DNA of 64,000 nt from Hormiphora californensis. Lineage: Eukaryota; Ctenophora; Tentaculata; Cydippida; Pleurobrachiidae. A program made the translations under genes and the position numbers. Positions 9,743-44,110 of the stretch are shown piece after piece (within the stretch, counting starts at the first letter, position 1; each line of letters opens with the position of its first letter). The notes under the pieces were generated by a model that ran no database searches, was not told where the DNA came from, and was given only the letters and a program-made list of their open reading frames with translations. The DNA is taken from assembly GCA_020137815.1 (NCBI GenBank), contig CM035357.1:3058528-3122527 (forward strand), written 5' to 3'.

Positions 9743-12700
9743 TTATCTAAGCTTGTAATGACCATAACTTAGCATATCTACACCATTGTCTAAAATATAC
9801 TTCTTGTCATCAAAAGCAGATAATGCTCTCTTACACACATTCACAGTATACATATTGTTTTTCAGTGTTCTGATAGCTCTACTCGTGGCTAGGGAAGTAC
9901 CACTCTCTTGAAGAATTGTCCTATAATTCTCGTGAGTGATGTGCTTCTTTGCAGTGCGAGATACACCCTTGGCCTTTGCTGTATGACCACACTCCGGACC
10001 AGTCAGCTTCTTTGTCAGGATCGAGTACATCTTTGGCTTCAGGACAATCACTTCCCTGATAATCTCAGTAGGAAGCTCGTCAGAAAACTTTCCTGGGACC
10101 TTTTTGTTCTCCATGTTTCGGAACTGTGACAGAGAAGTTCCTTCTTTGTACCCAGAGAGATCCATCAGATCCTTCATGTTGAAAAGGTCTTGATAGCTGT
10201 CCTCTGTTTGGACGGAATAGACGAAGGAGTCTGTGTCGCTGAAGAGGAGCTTGATTTTGTCACCGTATCGAGGCTTTAGAACTTCGTACCAAAACTGGTA
10301 CATAATGTGCTTGGCGTTTTCTAACACCATGAAGCCACAAAAAATGGGTTTGTTGAGCACAATTCTAGCCTTCGAGCACTGGACTAAGGTGATGTCTTTA
10401 TCCAAGATATGGGCTCCCATATACTGCGGCTTTGATGTTAGCTTTAGCGCCGCTTTCTCAGTGGTAACTACCTTGACATCAGTTCCGTTTCTTACTGACT
10501 CGATGAATTTTCCATAGACAGAGTTGTTGCAAGCTTCCAAAAGTCTTTTGAGAAGTCATCATTGCTTCCTGCCGTTTTGCTGAGTTTGAAGTTTGTAAGG
10601 AGTCATGAAATCCTCTTGGTCAGCAGTCAGAACCTGTGGATCTTTGTCACACAAGCCCGTGTTTCAAGAACAGCTGCAGATTTTTCAGAGAGCATGTGTA
10701 TCTTTCTTTGGCGTATAGATCAGGAATAAGCTTTCGAGAGGAAGAAAACACCTCCCCGTGCTGCTCCAAGAACTGTTTGTTTGTACTCCGAGAGCAGTGC
10801 TTTCTTCTAACATTTTCCCTTCGACAGCTAGAGGATAGTCTGTGTGACTGTCGTGAAGGTGATCGGGATAATCCAGGTCGACTTCAAAGATGTAGCACTG
10901 TCTCCTTCCGGATCCAGTTTTGGACATCTAGAGAGTCGATTTCTTCCTGGGATAGCCATTTGAAGTTCTTGGTTGGCATCTTGTTCTTCATGCTCGCCCC
11001 ATAAAGATTGTTGGCATCAATGTAGTTGATGAATGAAATGGGATCCTCCGGGTTGAAATCGTCCAAGTATTTGTTGTTGTTGCCTTGGAATGTCGATGAT
11101 TTACCGTGGTGACGCCTCCTCGAAGCTTCTTCTCAATGAAGGTGTACATCTCATATGTCTGTCAGACCTCAAGTTTCACTTTTGTCATCCTCAGCATGGC
11201 ATCCCAAGCAAAGGCCGGGAGACTGACATAGTGACAGGGATCAAGACCATGAGCCTCCAAACAGAGCGACCGGATTCTCGAAAACATCGCAGAGCTGTAG
11301 AGTGTCAGTCAGCACGTACAAGTGCATATAGTCACGTAGATTTTTACAACCCATGACTTTGTAGACATTTTGGGCTCGCTGATAATCCTTTTCAGAAATG
11401 TGGGACTCTGACAATTGACTGTAAAATGCTTCTTTGGGCGGAAGGTTCTTTTCTTCAAAGACACTGAACGAGGTGGCGTAGTCGTAAAAGAACACACCTT
11501 TTTCAGCTAAAAGTTCACACTTCTCAGGGAACTGTTTCTTTAGGCTAGGAAATTTTTCAATTCCTGACTTCTTCAAGTTGCTTGCCAGACGATCAAGGGA
11601 AGTTGACAGGAAGGCGAAACTATCCAGAAACGTGAACTTGTCTGTGAACACAGCCTTGATTTTTTCCAAGTTCTCTGGAATCAAGGTGATAGGAGGCGGG
11701 TTTGGTGACTCGAGATCAGCATCACGTTCATCATCCTCCTCGCAGAATCTGATCAAATCTCGAAAAAAGAGGTTCAGGTCATATCCTTTCATATTGTGGG
11801 CGAATGCAGGAACTTTCTTTGTCCGGTTGAAATAGTTAAGATTACATTTGTTGCATGCAGCGCCTCGAAAGTTGTTTGTCTTTTTCGTATGATCATGATC
11901 CCTCACAGGGTAGTTGGACTTGGACTTCCAATCAAGATCTCTGTGGCAGATGTGACACGACAGTGATGCCTGGAACTCGAGCTCGTCATCCTCTGTCATG
12001 TCGATGGGATGTTGGTTCTTCTCGTAGCATTTCATCATGTTGTCATGAATTCTTGACAGCTCTGTTAAGAATGTTTTAGACACCACAGCAGGGTCTGGAT
12101 GACTGAAGACAACTGGTTCCTCCTTGAACTCTTTGAACTCCGACACTGCCACAATGGCAAAGCCACAGGGGATATGTTTTTGCACGAGCGTCGTTGATGA
12201 AGACTCCGGCATGCAGGTACTGTAGGGTACAGTAAGACACTCAAAGTCGTAGTAGATTCGAAAGAGCTTTTTTTCTTGCTTGTGCTCTGCGTCAAACTCA
12301 ATGAATCCAGGCTTGGGCATCACTGGAATCTGGTTAATCCCCTGCATGCAGAATAAGGTATGTTGCTCCTGCTTGTCTTGAGCTACAAAACCGTGGAGGC
12401 ATTTCCTGCAGTAGAACATTGAATTGTGGTACTTAGTTCTATGTCGCATAAATGCGTTGAAGTCCTTTATCAGCATAAAATGAGAAGTGCTGTCATCTTC
12501 AATGTAAAGAAGATCGATCTGTTCACCAACACCAGTGCCATGCTTTAGCGGGATCGCATATTCCTGACCAAACTCGCCTTCACACCACTGGAAGACCGAT
12601 ATAGAGAGCTGATTCAAGCGCTCAATTTTCGGAATATCATTCAGTTGCACCGGAAACTTAACTCCTCCCATGTCAACTTTTCTGGAGTGTCCATTTTTGT

Positions 12701-13160
12701 CCACATGTTCCCCGTCCAAGTATTTTAGGTAGGAGGAATGCCTAACAGAATGATCTTTTACTGGAAAGAGATGAGCTAGCAAGCAGTAGAGGAAGCACCG
12801 GTTATCATTGGATGCTATATTTAGCGTTGATTTCATGTTGCTCAGCTTCTTTGAAATGCCAACAAATCCGGATCCTGCCAGTGGGGAGTACTTGGCAACC
12901 TCAAGTTTGGAGCATTGGTGTTGATCAAAATTCCATCCACTTCCATGCCGCTCATAAACTTCAACACTATGTCGGAGTATGATTTGAGCTCTCCGGAAAA
13001 ATCCATCCACATTATCACCTACGAGAAGAGGCTCACACTGGGATCGAAAGACTTTTTCCGATTCTTTTCTTTGTCCATCACATTCTTTGTAGAAAGATAG
13101 GCTCACCGTCAGTTGACCATTTTTACTGTGGTGTCTCGTACCGCAGACTTTCTCCAACAA
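9743..13160 (-). pseudogene. Protein-primed DNA polymerase B, broken
   Basis: About 3.4 kb on the minus strand. The N-terminal 630 codons (13160-11290) are open, with exonuclease motifs YYDFECL (exo I), AHNMKGYD (exo II) and YVLTDTLQL (exo III). An HNH-like zinc segment (CHICHRDLDW, VRDHDHTKK) is embedded, as in many Polinton polymerases. Further on are DANNLYG (polymerase A) near 11000, NNSVYGKF (B) at about 10530, FSDTDSFVYS (C) near 10225 and KPKMYS. Frame breaks occur near 11290, 11130, 10900 and 10550. It would replicate the element from a protein primer. The true start may be slightly upstream of the long frame. Confidence 0.88.
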
Positions 13161-13339
13161 TCTGGTCTATCGGTGAGCAGTCAGAAAAACTTTTCGAAGA
13201 TTGAGGAGCCATAGTAATCCGAGCTGAAAAGCGAAAGATCATAGTGAGTTGAAGGAATCCGTTGACCAGGAGGAGCCAACCTGACGATAATCCATGTGTC
13301 AGCTTACACCCAGTAGATCGCGCATTGCAGAGCTGCACT

Positions 13340-13832
13340 CATCTTAGATGGTCGTGACAAGACTTTATGATTGTGGAAATCGCATCTTCTCCTCCATCCT
13401 TGTATTTTTTTGAACAGCGTTAGTTAGGACCACTCAAAATTCCTTATGTATGAGTAAGTAAGTGTCTATTAAGACTCCTTGAACGCATATACTTATTACA
13501 GCGCCTGTCTCGCCCAATCAGGCCAGCTGTCTGCCATTTTGCTAAGAATTAACACTTATAACGCTTTATATACACTGTGAAAACAGTAACCGACACCGGG
13601 GTCTCAGATAATAAACGCACACCACGATTGGTCACAGAGTGAACCGAAAAGTGGTACGACACAGAAGTGTCATGAGTACCCTCGTATCCATCATTGAACC
13701 CGGTTAGTGTCGGTTGGTGTTTTAAATAATAAAACTAAAGACAGTCCGTATTATCCTCAGTTGGTTCCATCGTACCTCAATCTGAAATAGAAACTACGTC
13801 AGATAAAGACACAAAATCTTGAGCAAATTTCA
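13340..13832. other. Spacer between polymerase and 43-aa ORF
   Basis: No ORF of note and no RNA gene seen. It presumably holds the divergent promoters of the polymerase (minus) and the ORFs starting at 13866 (plus). Confidence 0.5.
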
Positions 13833-13840
13833 TATAAAAG
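13833..13840 (+). promoter_or_regulatory. TATA box of the 13866/13997 pair
   Basis: TATAAAAG lies 33 nt upstream of the ATG at 13866, the same spacing as the other Polinton genes. Confidence 0.55.
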
Positions 13841-13865
13841 CAACTAGACAAAAACATTTTTAACG

Positions 13866-13997
13866 ATGTTCGGCTACATTCTTTCCTATTGGTTCGTGAG
13901 CTCCTTTTTTGTGGAATTTGACAGCAAAAACTGTTCCACATTCTTAGCTTTAGGAAAACACGTTTTTTTATCTAGACACAAGATTACACGGAGCTAA
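13866..13997 (+). CDS. 43-aa ORF, first of an overlapping pair
   Basis: Starts MFGYILSYWFVSSFF, a hydrophobic N-terminus that could be a membrane anchor or signal. Its stop overlaps the next start as TAATG, joining it to the 157-aa ORF. No family recognised. The short length and TATA box support a real small gene, but it could be the shifted 5' end of one larger gene. Confidence 0.45.
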   Translation: MFGYILSYWFVSSFFVEFDSKNCSTFLALGKHVFLSRHKITRS

Positions 13998-14470
13998 TGA
14001 TCATGAATAACTCGGATTTCCAACAGTATATCCTACCTACTACTGATGTCGAAAGGTTTGAATGGCCGTCTATGAAGTTAAATGGAATTCCAATGACACC
14101 CGGTTTTATGAAAGGAGGTCCTATTAACACCACTACAGATCTAGTGACATTTTTCTGTCCTATTAAATTTTTATCAAATGTTCGGGGTCTGGCAAGGCCC
14201 ACCGAATCGATAATATACAACACAACAGAAGAAAAAATCACCAACTTAAACTGCAGATGGGATGATACTTCAGCTGTTGGTTTATCGGCAGTTACCGCAT
14301 TTATTTTTATTTGCTTTTACATGGGAAAGTTCAAGCCAGAACAGCTTTCTTCTCTTTATCATATTATTCGTCGTACCCCTGAGGAAATAGAATTAGATAA
14401 CTATAAAGTAGAGGAAATCCAGGAAACCACTCAATCAAATTTGACAGTAACATGTTCTAGTTCAGTCTAG
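13997..14470 (+). CDS. 157-aa Polinton ORF, unknown function
   Basis: Intact frame. A second in-frame ATG follows two codons later. It contains a possible membrane segment (VGLSAVTAFIFICFYMG, residues about 94-110) and a Thr/Ser-rich acidic tail. No domain recognised. It lies between the polymerase and the duplicated capsid block, where other Polintons carry minor virion genes; a structural role is only inference. Confidence 0.5.
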   Translation: MIMNNSDFQQYILPTTDVERFEWPSMKLNGIPMTPGFMKGGPINTTTDLVTFFCPIKFLSNVRGLARPTESIIYNTTEEKITNLNCRWDDTSAVGLSAVTAFIFICFYMGKFKPEQLSSLYHIIRRTPEEIELDNYKVEEIQETTQSNLTVTCSSSV

Positions 14471-14536
14471 TCAACCTATATAAGACCAAGTAAACCTGAT
14501 TTCTAAAATGATTCAATATAATCATCGCTAGCAAAA

Positions 14537-14680
14537 ATGGTGAAAATCCTCTTTCGTCAATTGATCCAGTTAATCAAAAAATTTAGAAATTGGAATCAAG
14601 TCTATATCATATGGGGAAATTTCGGAGTTTACTTTAAGTTTTTAGTCGATGAAACATACATTCTTCCATATGTAAATTGA
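14537..14680 (+). CDS. 47-aa ORF, possible 5' end of a broken virion gene
   Basis: Begins MVKILFRQLIQLIKKF and stops after 47 codons. TATATAAG at 14477-14484 is 60 nt upstream. Protein-like stretches in shifted frames continue to about 15100, so this may be the 5' end of a degraded gene, perhaps the minor capsid (penton). Low certainty. Confidence 0.35.
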   Translation: MVKILFRQLIQLIKKFRNWNQVYIIWGNFGVYFKFLVDETYILPYVN

Positions 14681-15114
14681 ATGAGTACGCAGATTGGCAA
14701 CAAAACCATTAGACTTCAATGTTGAAATCTCTTGGAGCAGGTTAAAAATTTGCTACGATTTTATACTTCATATATGGAAAAGAAAAGCAGCTAGATCGTA
14801 ACCATAGAGTATCATTTGACGGGACTAGGGGTCAAAATTTACATTTCCGTATCTTAAATCCTAAGTATGTACTAAACAGTATCGGTATTAGTGAATGCAA
14901 TCACAATACGGCATGATTGGGGTTGAGAGTAGTTGAAGAAAAGTTTAACTCGATACTCGGAGCATTGTCATATATCATGTAATCTTACTGAAAATAGTGA
15001 ACATAATGGACATAGGATCAACGTTACTTCAAGTTGTTCCTTTTGATAGGACTGATGACATACAGACGTGGGAGGTTAATAACCCCCACCCAAATCGAGT
15101 AAATACATTCCATT
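14681..15114 (+). pseudogene. Degraded coding remnant before second pX
   Basis: Fragments of plausible protein in shifted frames (for example FDGTRGQNLHFRILNP, and WEVNNPHPNRVNTFH near 15080). No single frame is open. The place fits a penton-like gene, but no motif proves it. Confidence 0.35.
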
Positions 15115-15265
15115 CAAGTCAATCAATTTTCGTATCTTGAGTTTACAATTAGGGACCTAAAGGGAGAGTTAATTAAGTTTTCTTCATATCGAGATATTGT
15201 GTTAACATTACATATTCGTGGAGTATAAAAGGATTTATTTGTAAAATAATTCATTTTCTTTAACT

Positions 15266-15581
15266 ATGGAAGTTGTTTCACTTAGTAACACGCCTTCTTA
15301 CCGTCGTATGATTTTACAACACGGGAAAGGATTAGATAAGAAGGTATTACGTTACGATCAAAATGGTGAGAGGAGTGGGTGCAGTATTTTCGTCAATTTT
15401 ACGTGGCGCTGTCCCTATACTTGCTCCTTTAGCAGCCGAGGGAGTGAAAAATATCGCCGACACAGTAGCCAAAAAAGCTATAAAAAGGGCAAGACGGACA
15501 AAATCACCTAATCATTCTTCTGAAAAACGTCAAACAAGTAAGAATAAGAGAGCTGCAGGAAGCCGTAAAGCGAGAGTATGA
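15266..15581 (+). pseudogene. pX/core-like gene, copy B, frameshifted
   Basis: Same start and end as the intact copy at 4167-4484, but indels near 15340-15370 shift the frame. The 3' part (from 15363) is still in the normal frame and its stop again overlaps the next ATG. Confidence 0.6.
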
Positions 15582-16345
15582 GGACTTTTAAGAATCTACC
15601 TGAAGCAATCTCAACAGACCTTCTGCTTTGGCAGAAACCGTCAACCAATATATCAGTTGATAACACCTATGAACTTAAGGTCTATCCAAGGGAAACCTTT
15701 TCCGGAAATGCTCCAGCAAGTTTCACAGTTCCTCCCCAACCACAGGGGATGCTTCAGGGAATAGATATTGTTACAAAATTCGAAATACATAAAGGCACCG
15801 TAAAAGCTCCTATCACTGAAAATGTTTCCATTATTAACACTTACTAATTCTCTCTGGGGATTGGTCGAAGTTAAGGTGTCCGATCGAGTAGACATTGAGC
15901 AGAGATGAGAAACAGTTATGCATACATGTTATTTTGATATTGTTTTATACAGACCCGAATCGACTGGATAATCTAAGGAAAGATCAGATCTTTGTCAGGA
16001 CTCCGGCATCTCAAAAGAAGACGCAAATGATGTGACATTTGCCGGTATTAGCAGAGATTATGGGATTAATTATGATGATCTAGATATTTACATCGATGCA
16101 GGTAAAGAAGCTGCTGCTGGCCAAACAGAACAAAAGGCGAAGATCGCAAGATATAGTGAAAACGTATCTGGCATCAAAAGAAGAAGGGCAACTTTTGAGG
16201 AAACTACAGTGGTCAGCAAACTCCATTGCCCTCTTTTCAACACCCACAAGGTTTTACCGCCAAATATGAGTATTAATATCAGCCTAACAAGAATCTTGAC
16301 AGGTTTTTAATTTGGCAAATATAGATCGGATGATTATTCGGTAAA
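15578..16345 (+). pseudogene. Capsid gene 5' half, copy B, truncated
   Basis: Starts MRTFKNLPEA like copy A. The first 89 codons are open, longer than in copy A (66). Later frames are broken and the 3' half of the gene is absent because the repeat ends here. Confidence 0.6.
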
Positions 16346-16558
16346 ACAGTGATGAAGATGGTGATGATATAACAAGCGCTAATGAACGGTTTAACTCGTT
16401 TTATAATGCATGAACTTTTATACATATACGTGAAATATAGGTTTATTTTTCGAATGTTGTTCGAATGTTGTTTATATTTTAGAGTGAAGACAGCGATTAC
16501 AATCAATTTTTGTGTCGTTTTAGTTCAAAAAATCAATGAGATCCCTTGCCAGCGTTAT
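16345..16558 (-). repeat. Right inverted terminal region of the Polinton
   Basis: Inverted match to 2897-3110. It keeps the 3' end of the acidic ORF (ACAAGCGCTAATGAACGG onward) but lacks its middle. It ends CCCTTGCCAGCGTT. Confidence 0.75.
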
Positions 16559-16800
16559 TTACAAGTGATGTCATATCATGACTTCATAATCACGAGACAT
16601 CATATGATATCATGTGACATCGCATGAAATATGACCATATATGGAAAATATGAAAAAAATTCTACGACGTCACGTGACGTCACGGTATGACGTTACAGTG
16701 TGACGTTACGTGACATCATAATCACGTGACATCATGTGACGTCAAGTGACACGTGATTATGACATCACATGCCCATATATGGAAAAAAGTGGTGACACCG
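16559..16800. repeat. Short-palindrome array (CACGTGAC, TGACGTCA, ATCATATGA)
   Basis: Repeated 8-12-bp units such as ATCACGTGAC, CATATGA and GACGTCACGTGACGTCAC. A shorter version occurs at 3470-3530 inside the left end of the Polinton. Several units match CRE (TGACGTCA) or E-box (CACGTG) cores, but may simply be degenerate repeat. Confidence 0.6.
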
Positions 16801-17051
16801 AAAATCATGGTCCAGCGGTACTATTTTATATACTACTGATGTTGTTATTATTTGGTAACAATTCTTTAGAATCAGCTCTAAAATTATTTAGTTAATCTCC
16901 TCGTAAAACGTATAGTTGTGTATGTAAGCTTAATTCGAGCTAAGCGGGTGGGGCGGTGACCACCTTTGCGTTTGTGAGATCATTTGAATATTAGATATTA
17001 AGTCCTGTATTAAATTTTACCATTGAAATTATGTTAGATAGTGTGTTAAAT

Positions 17052-17114
17052 CTTACCTGAGGGCTAATGTTAGACTCTGTGTTACCTGAGGGCTAATGTT
17101 AGATTCTGTGTTAC

Positions 17115-17141
<27 letters not shown>
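17052..17141 (-). repeat. 29-bp tandem repeat duplicating a splice donor (3 copies)
   Basis: Units of 29 bp, TTACCTGAGGGCTAATGTTA on the plus strand plus 9 bp. Each carries CAG-GTAA on the gene strand. Copies end at 17115, 17086 and 17057. Confidence 0.85.
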
Positions 17142-41069
<23,928 letters not shown>

Positions 41070-41086
<17 letters not shown>

Positions 41087-41335
41087 GGTGCCTAGAGAGA
41101 GAGAGGTGGTGGAGTTAGCGGAGGTAAGGTTGGGTAGTATAGGCGGCAAGGGAGAGGTGGTGGAGTTAGTGGAGATAAGGGCGCCTGTAGTAAGGGCGAG
41201 GTGGTGGAGTTAGACAATGTATGGCGCCTAGAGAGAGTTTTGTGCTCATCTGGGAGCGACTTTGAGGCATGGTGCCTAGAGAGAGAGAGGTGGTGGAGTT
41301 AGCAGAGTTGGGTAGTATCTGGCAGTAAGGTAGAG
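41070..41335. repeat. Partial duplication of the CFAP54 5' end
   Basis: CTGGGAGCGACTTTGAGGCA, containing the start codon, recurs at about 41250, followed in both copies by GGTGCCTAGAGAGAGAGAGG. The upstream copy could encode MPQSRSQMSTK but runs out of homology. Confidence 0.75.
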
Positions 41336-41396
41336 GGGTTTGATCATTGTAAGGAAATGGTTTAAACACATTAAAGAAACAATTCGGGGAAAAAAG

Positions 41397-41566
41397 TTAT
41401 TGATCAATCACTAATTTAAATTTCTTTCAATATAAAAATCCAATTTTCGTGTCAAAAAATAAATTAATGATCAAATACTAAAAGTTATTAATCAATCACT
41501 AATTTATAATTCTTTCAATATGAAAATCAAATTTTCGGGTCAAAAAATAAATTAATGAAAAATTAA
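41397..41566. repeat. Tandem duplication, about 87 bp
   Basis: TTATTGATCAATCACTAATT and TTATTAATCAATCACTAATT start two similar AT-rich units. Confidence 0.8.
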
Positions 41567-41879
41567 ATAAGCTAAGGTGTTCATAAAATAATTTAAACGG
41601 TGAGATGATATACATCATGATCAAAAAACAATGTCATTACAATTTGCACCCAGAAGCGCATACACTTTTTGGTATCCCCCTCACACTATGAAGGAAGTTT
41701 AAACAGCAGCTGTCTGCCACCGCGACCCCATCTGAGCGCCGCCAAACCCCGGTGCCCAGATATTGCAAATACCCAAGAGTTAAATGCCCTTAATTTGGCA
41801 GCAAATTAAAGGCGAGGCAGCATATTGGACAAGCTGCCTAGTAGTCAGCAGTTCAATAAATATCGCTGTCGGCAGTAAT

Positions 41880-42480
41880 AAATGTACTGGGGGCCAGGGC
41901 TTAATCTTTATAAATCATTTAGAAAGTTTTTAAAAAAGTGTCCCACCCGGGATCGGTCGGGAATCGAACCCGGGCCTCACGCGTCAGAGTGGAGGCAGCA
42001 CAGGCAGCACAAATTTACCCCATATTTACATAGAAAATTTAGCCTCATTTTATGCAATATTAGTTTTACTTTTCCGGCTATTATATTCCAAGGAGTATTC
42101 CAAACACGAATATGAAGGAAATAAACAAATTAAACGTCACAAATTTTCTTAATCCTTCTGCTGCCTCGGGTACCATTATTTACCGTTTTTTGGCTATTCC
42201 CGCCCTTCTACCCATCCAATTTGGTAATATTCGGTGCAGGGACATCCACAGTATCGATAAACAAGTGCCTAAACCGATAAACGGGGGAAAACGGTAAAAC
42301 TTAGCATGATATAGAAGGCAGCACGAGGCAGCACGTATTTAGCTTAATTAAGAAAGATCCGTGCTGCCGGCAGCACGAGTTCGATTCCCGACCGGGCCCG
42401 GGTGGGACAATTTTTTTTAAATTTTTTCAAACTTTATAAATGATTTATAAATGATTTCTAAAAACTTTCTAGACATTTAT
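41880..42480. repeat. Inverted pair of tRNA-like SINE units
   Basis: Both copies carry a tRNA T-arm/B-box (GGGTTCGATTCCCGACC on minus near 41955; GAGTTCGATTCCCGACC on plus near 42385), then CCCGGGTGGGAC, a T-rich run and ACTTTCTA. Head-to-head arrangement. The head is tRNA-derived by motif; the A-box is not clear. Confidence 0.55.
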
Positions 42481-42600
42481 TTTACTAGGCAGCAAAATCG
42501 TCGATTTTTGGGACAAAGTTGGCAGCATATTTGACTTTTGAAAATCGTATTTATCTAAAATTTTGAAAATCCGGGCACCGGGCGCCAAACAGCAACCAGT

Positions 42601-42781
42601 TTACCAGGTTACATCATTCCTCAGTTTCCACTGATGAAGGTTCCACACACTGGACGTGAAGCCGAACCCAATGGCGGCCAGGGTTAGGAAATATCTGTTG
42701 GGTTTTCCTGCGTACATTTTGGGATAGAATGGCAGGTTTCCACCGCAAACCTTCTTGCTCAGATGGTAGGCTCCCATATTG
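42601..42781 (-). CDS. COX7C: COX7C-like, last exon (mitochondrial complex IV subunit)
   Basis: 58 codons from an ATG at 42777: MGAYHLSKKVCGGNLPFYPK, then a hydrophobic segment FLTLAAIGFGFTSSVW and HQWKLRNDVTW. COX7C has a conserved GKNLPF, one membrane helix with FGSAF and a HQLLK end, which this resembles. The mitochondrial presequence should be in an upstream exon, since CTAG precedes the first codons, but I did not find it. The call rests on a short motif match. Confidence 0.5.
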
Positions 42782-43171
42782 CTAGGTAAATCTTGTTTTT
42801 GTTAGTTTGGTCACGAAAAAAACGCGAAGCTATATTTAGAAATTTCATAAAGAATATCTATCAGGTGAATCAAGAAATTGTAATGGATCACTGGTTCCCC
42901 AACGATCAATACAGAGGAATATATGTATAACATGTGTCATATATGGCCATCTGTCATCACCATGCAATCTCTCTCACTACATAATCTCTACAACATACCC
43001 GGATGAGCAAAATCAGTATTGGTGAGACTTCCCTAAGAGGGCCATTTACTAGCAAAGCAGCTGTAAACTTCTTACTTCTCGCGAATTGCTAGGGCTAAAA
43101 AGTACAACCGTCAACCCCGTGTGCTTTTTCGTTAAAGTGTTTCGGTTGGAGCCGGTTATCATCTAGTGATT

Positions 43172-43446
43172 TCTGGAATAGTGAACCATAATAAGTTCAA
43201 GAGCGTCCAAGAGCGCACCCCATCCAGAAGAGACCATATCCAAGAGTTCATTGAAGTGAGAAGATGCCACTCCAAGAGTGGTATCTTTTGGTTGTGGAGC
43301 TCTCTTGGAGTGGTCTCTTCTGGATGTGGTTCGCTCTTGGAATGGTATCTTTTGGTTGTGGAGCTCTCTTGGAGTGGTCTCTTCTGGATGTGGTGCACTC
43401 TTGGATGTGATGCGCTCTTGGCCTCTTGAACTTTATTATGGTTCAA
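43172..43446. mobile_element. MITE with internal tandem CTCTTGGAG units
   Basis: Ends GTGAACCATAATAAGTTCAA and GAACTTTATTATGGTTCA. Inside, GTCTCTTCTGGATGTGGT and CTCTCTTGGAGTGG are repeated several times. The same family is partly present at 48848-48945. Confidence 0.75.
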
Positions 43447-43822
43447 TGTATGAGTCAACTAAACCAATGAACACTTGGCTCTGCCGAACCCTCACAGAGC
43501 CAAAGTGCGCCACAGCCATATCTATACTTTCCGATAAGATAGAGACTTCATTTTTACAGGTTAGACAGATCTAGTCAAAAACTTTCTAAGCCACCAAAGT
43601 TGAGGTCTCTAATCTCTATCTTGTCCATTGTGGTGACTGTTTAGCAGAGACCGTAAAAAAGTTCACCGCCGGCGTCGGGCGCCGTTACGATCTGGGTGTT
43701 TGGAGGCCTGTTTACAGGTGCGCGCTGCCAAAAAAGTTGATTCACTAAAATGGCTCTAACCGCCAAACCACTCAACCGTTTTGGCTGATTCAAAGTTTAT
43801 CTGGTAGTGAATGTCAAGGCCT

Positions 43823-43878
43823 AACCCCAACCCAAACCCCAACCCTAACCCTAACCCTACTTTAGCCCTAACCTTAAA
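43823..43878. repeat. Interstitial telomere-like repeat (CCCTAA)n
   Basis: CCCCAACCCTAACCCTAACC and variants. TTAGGG is the common animal telomere unit. GGGTTAGGGCTGTTGTTAGG near 45365 is a shorter related tract in the other orientation. Confidence 0.75.
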
Positions 43879-44110
43879 AAACCGTTTGTCAGCACTCCCA
43901 AAACACCCAGATTTTAACAAGTTCTGTCACAACCCACTAGGGACCTCAGGGGTGAAACGGTGCAGAGCAGCCACTAGACACGGTGAGGTGTGAATCAAGT
44001 CATCATATGGTCCCTGTGTGGGTTGTGCAGAAAAATAACTTAATCAAACGCCTACACATTAAAAAAATTGATAATTAATATAAAAACAGTCTCTCATCTC
44101 TAATGACATT

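Larger units (their letters stand above)
15115..16345 (+). repeat. Direct repeat copy B (pX promoter to 5' capsid gene)
   Basis: Second copy of 4018-5240, with independent small indels. It ends abruptly at GGTAAAACAGTGATGAAGATG, where the inverted terminal region begins. Confidence 0.9.
2897..16558. mobile_element. Polinton/Maverick-like element, degraded
   Basis: About 13.7 kb carrying the hallmark set: protein-primed family B DNA polymerase (minus), retroviral-type integrase (minus), A32/FtsK-like packaging ATPase (minus), adenain-like cysteine protease (plus) and a capsid gene (plus). Small ORFs also occur, several with TATAAA boxes 30-45 nt upstream. The ends are inverted copies of one sequence: AACGCTGGCAAGGGATC on the left and its complement at 16542-16558. 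No target-site duplication is visible. Known Polintons are 15-20 kb virus-like transposons. Gene order is unusual: integrase and polymerase sit centrally and the pX-capsid segment is present at both ends (4018-5240 and 15115-16345). Most large genes carry frameshifts, so it is probably not autonomous now. Confidence 0.85.

Noticed and set aside
43159-43574. ORFs with Trp/Leu/Gly repeats
   Set aside because: They follow the internal tandem units of the MITE at 43172-43446 and occur on both strands.
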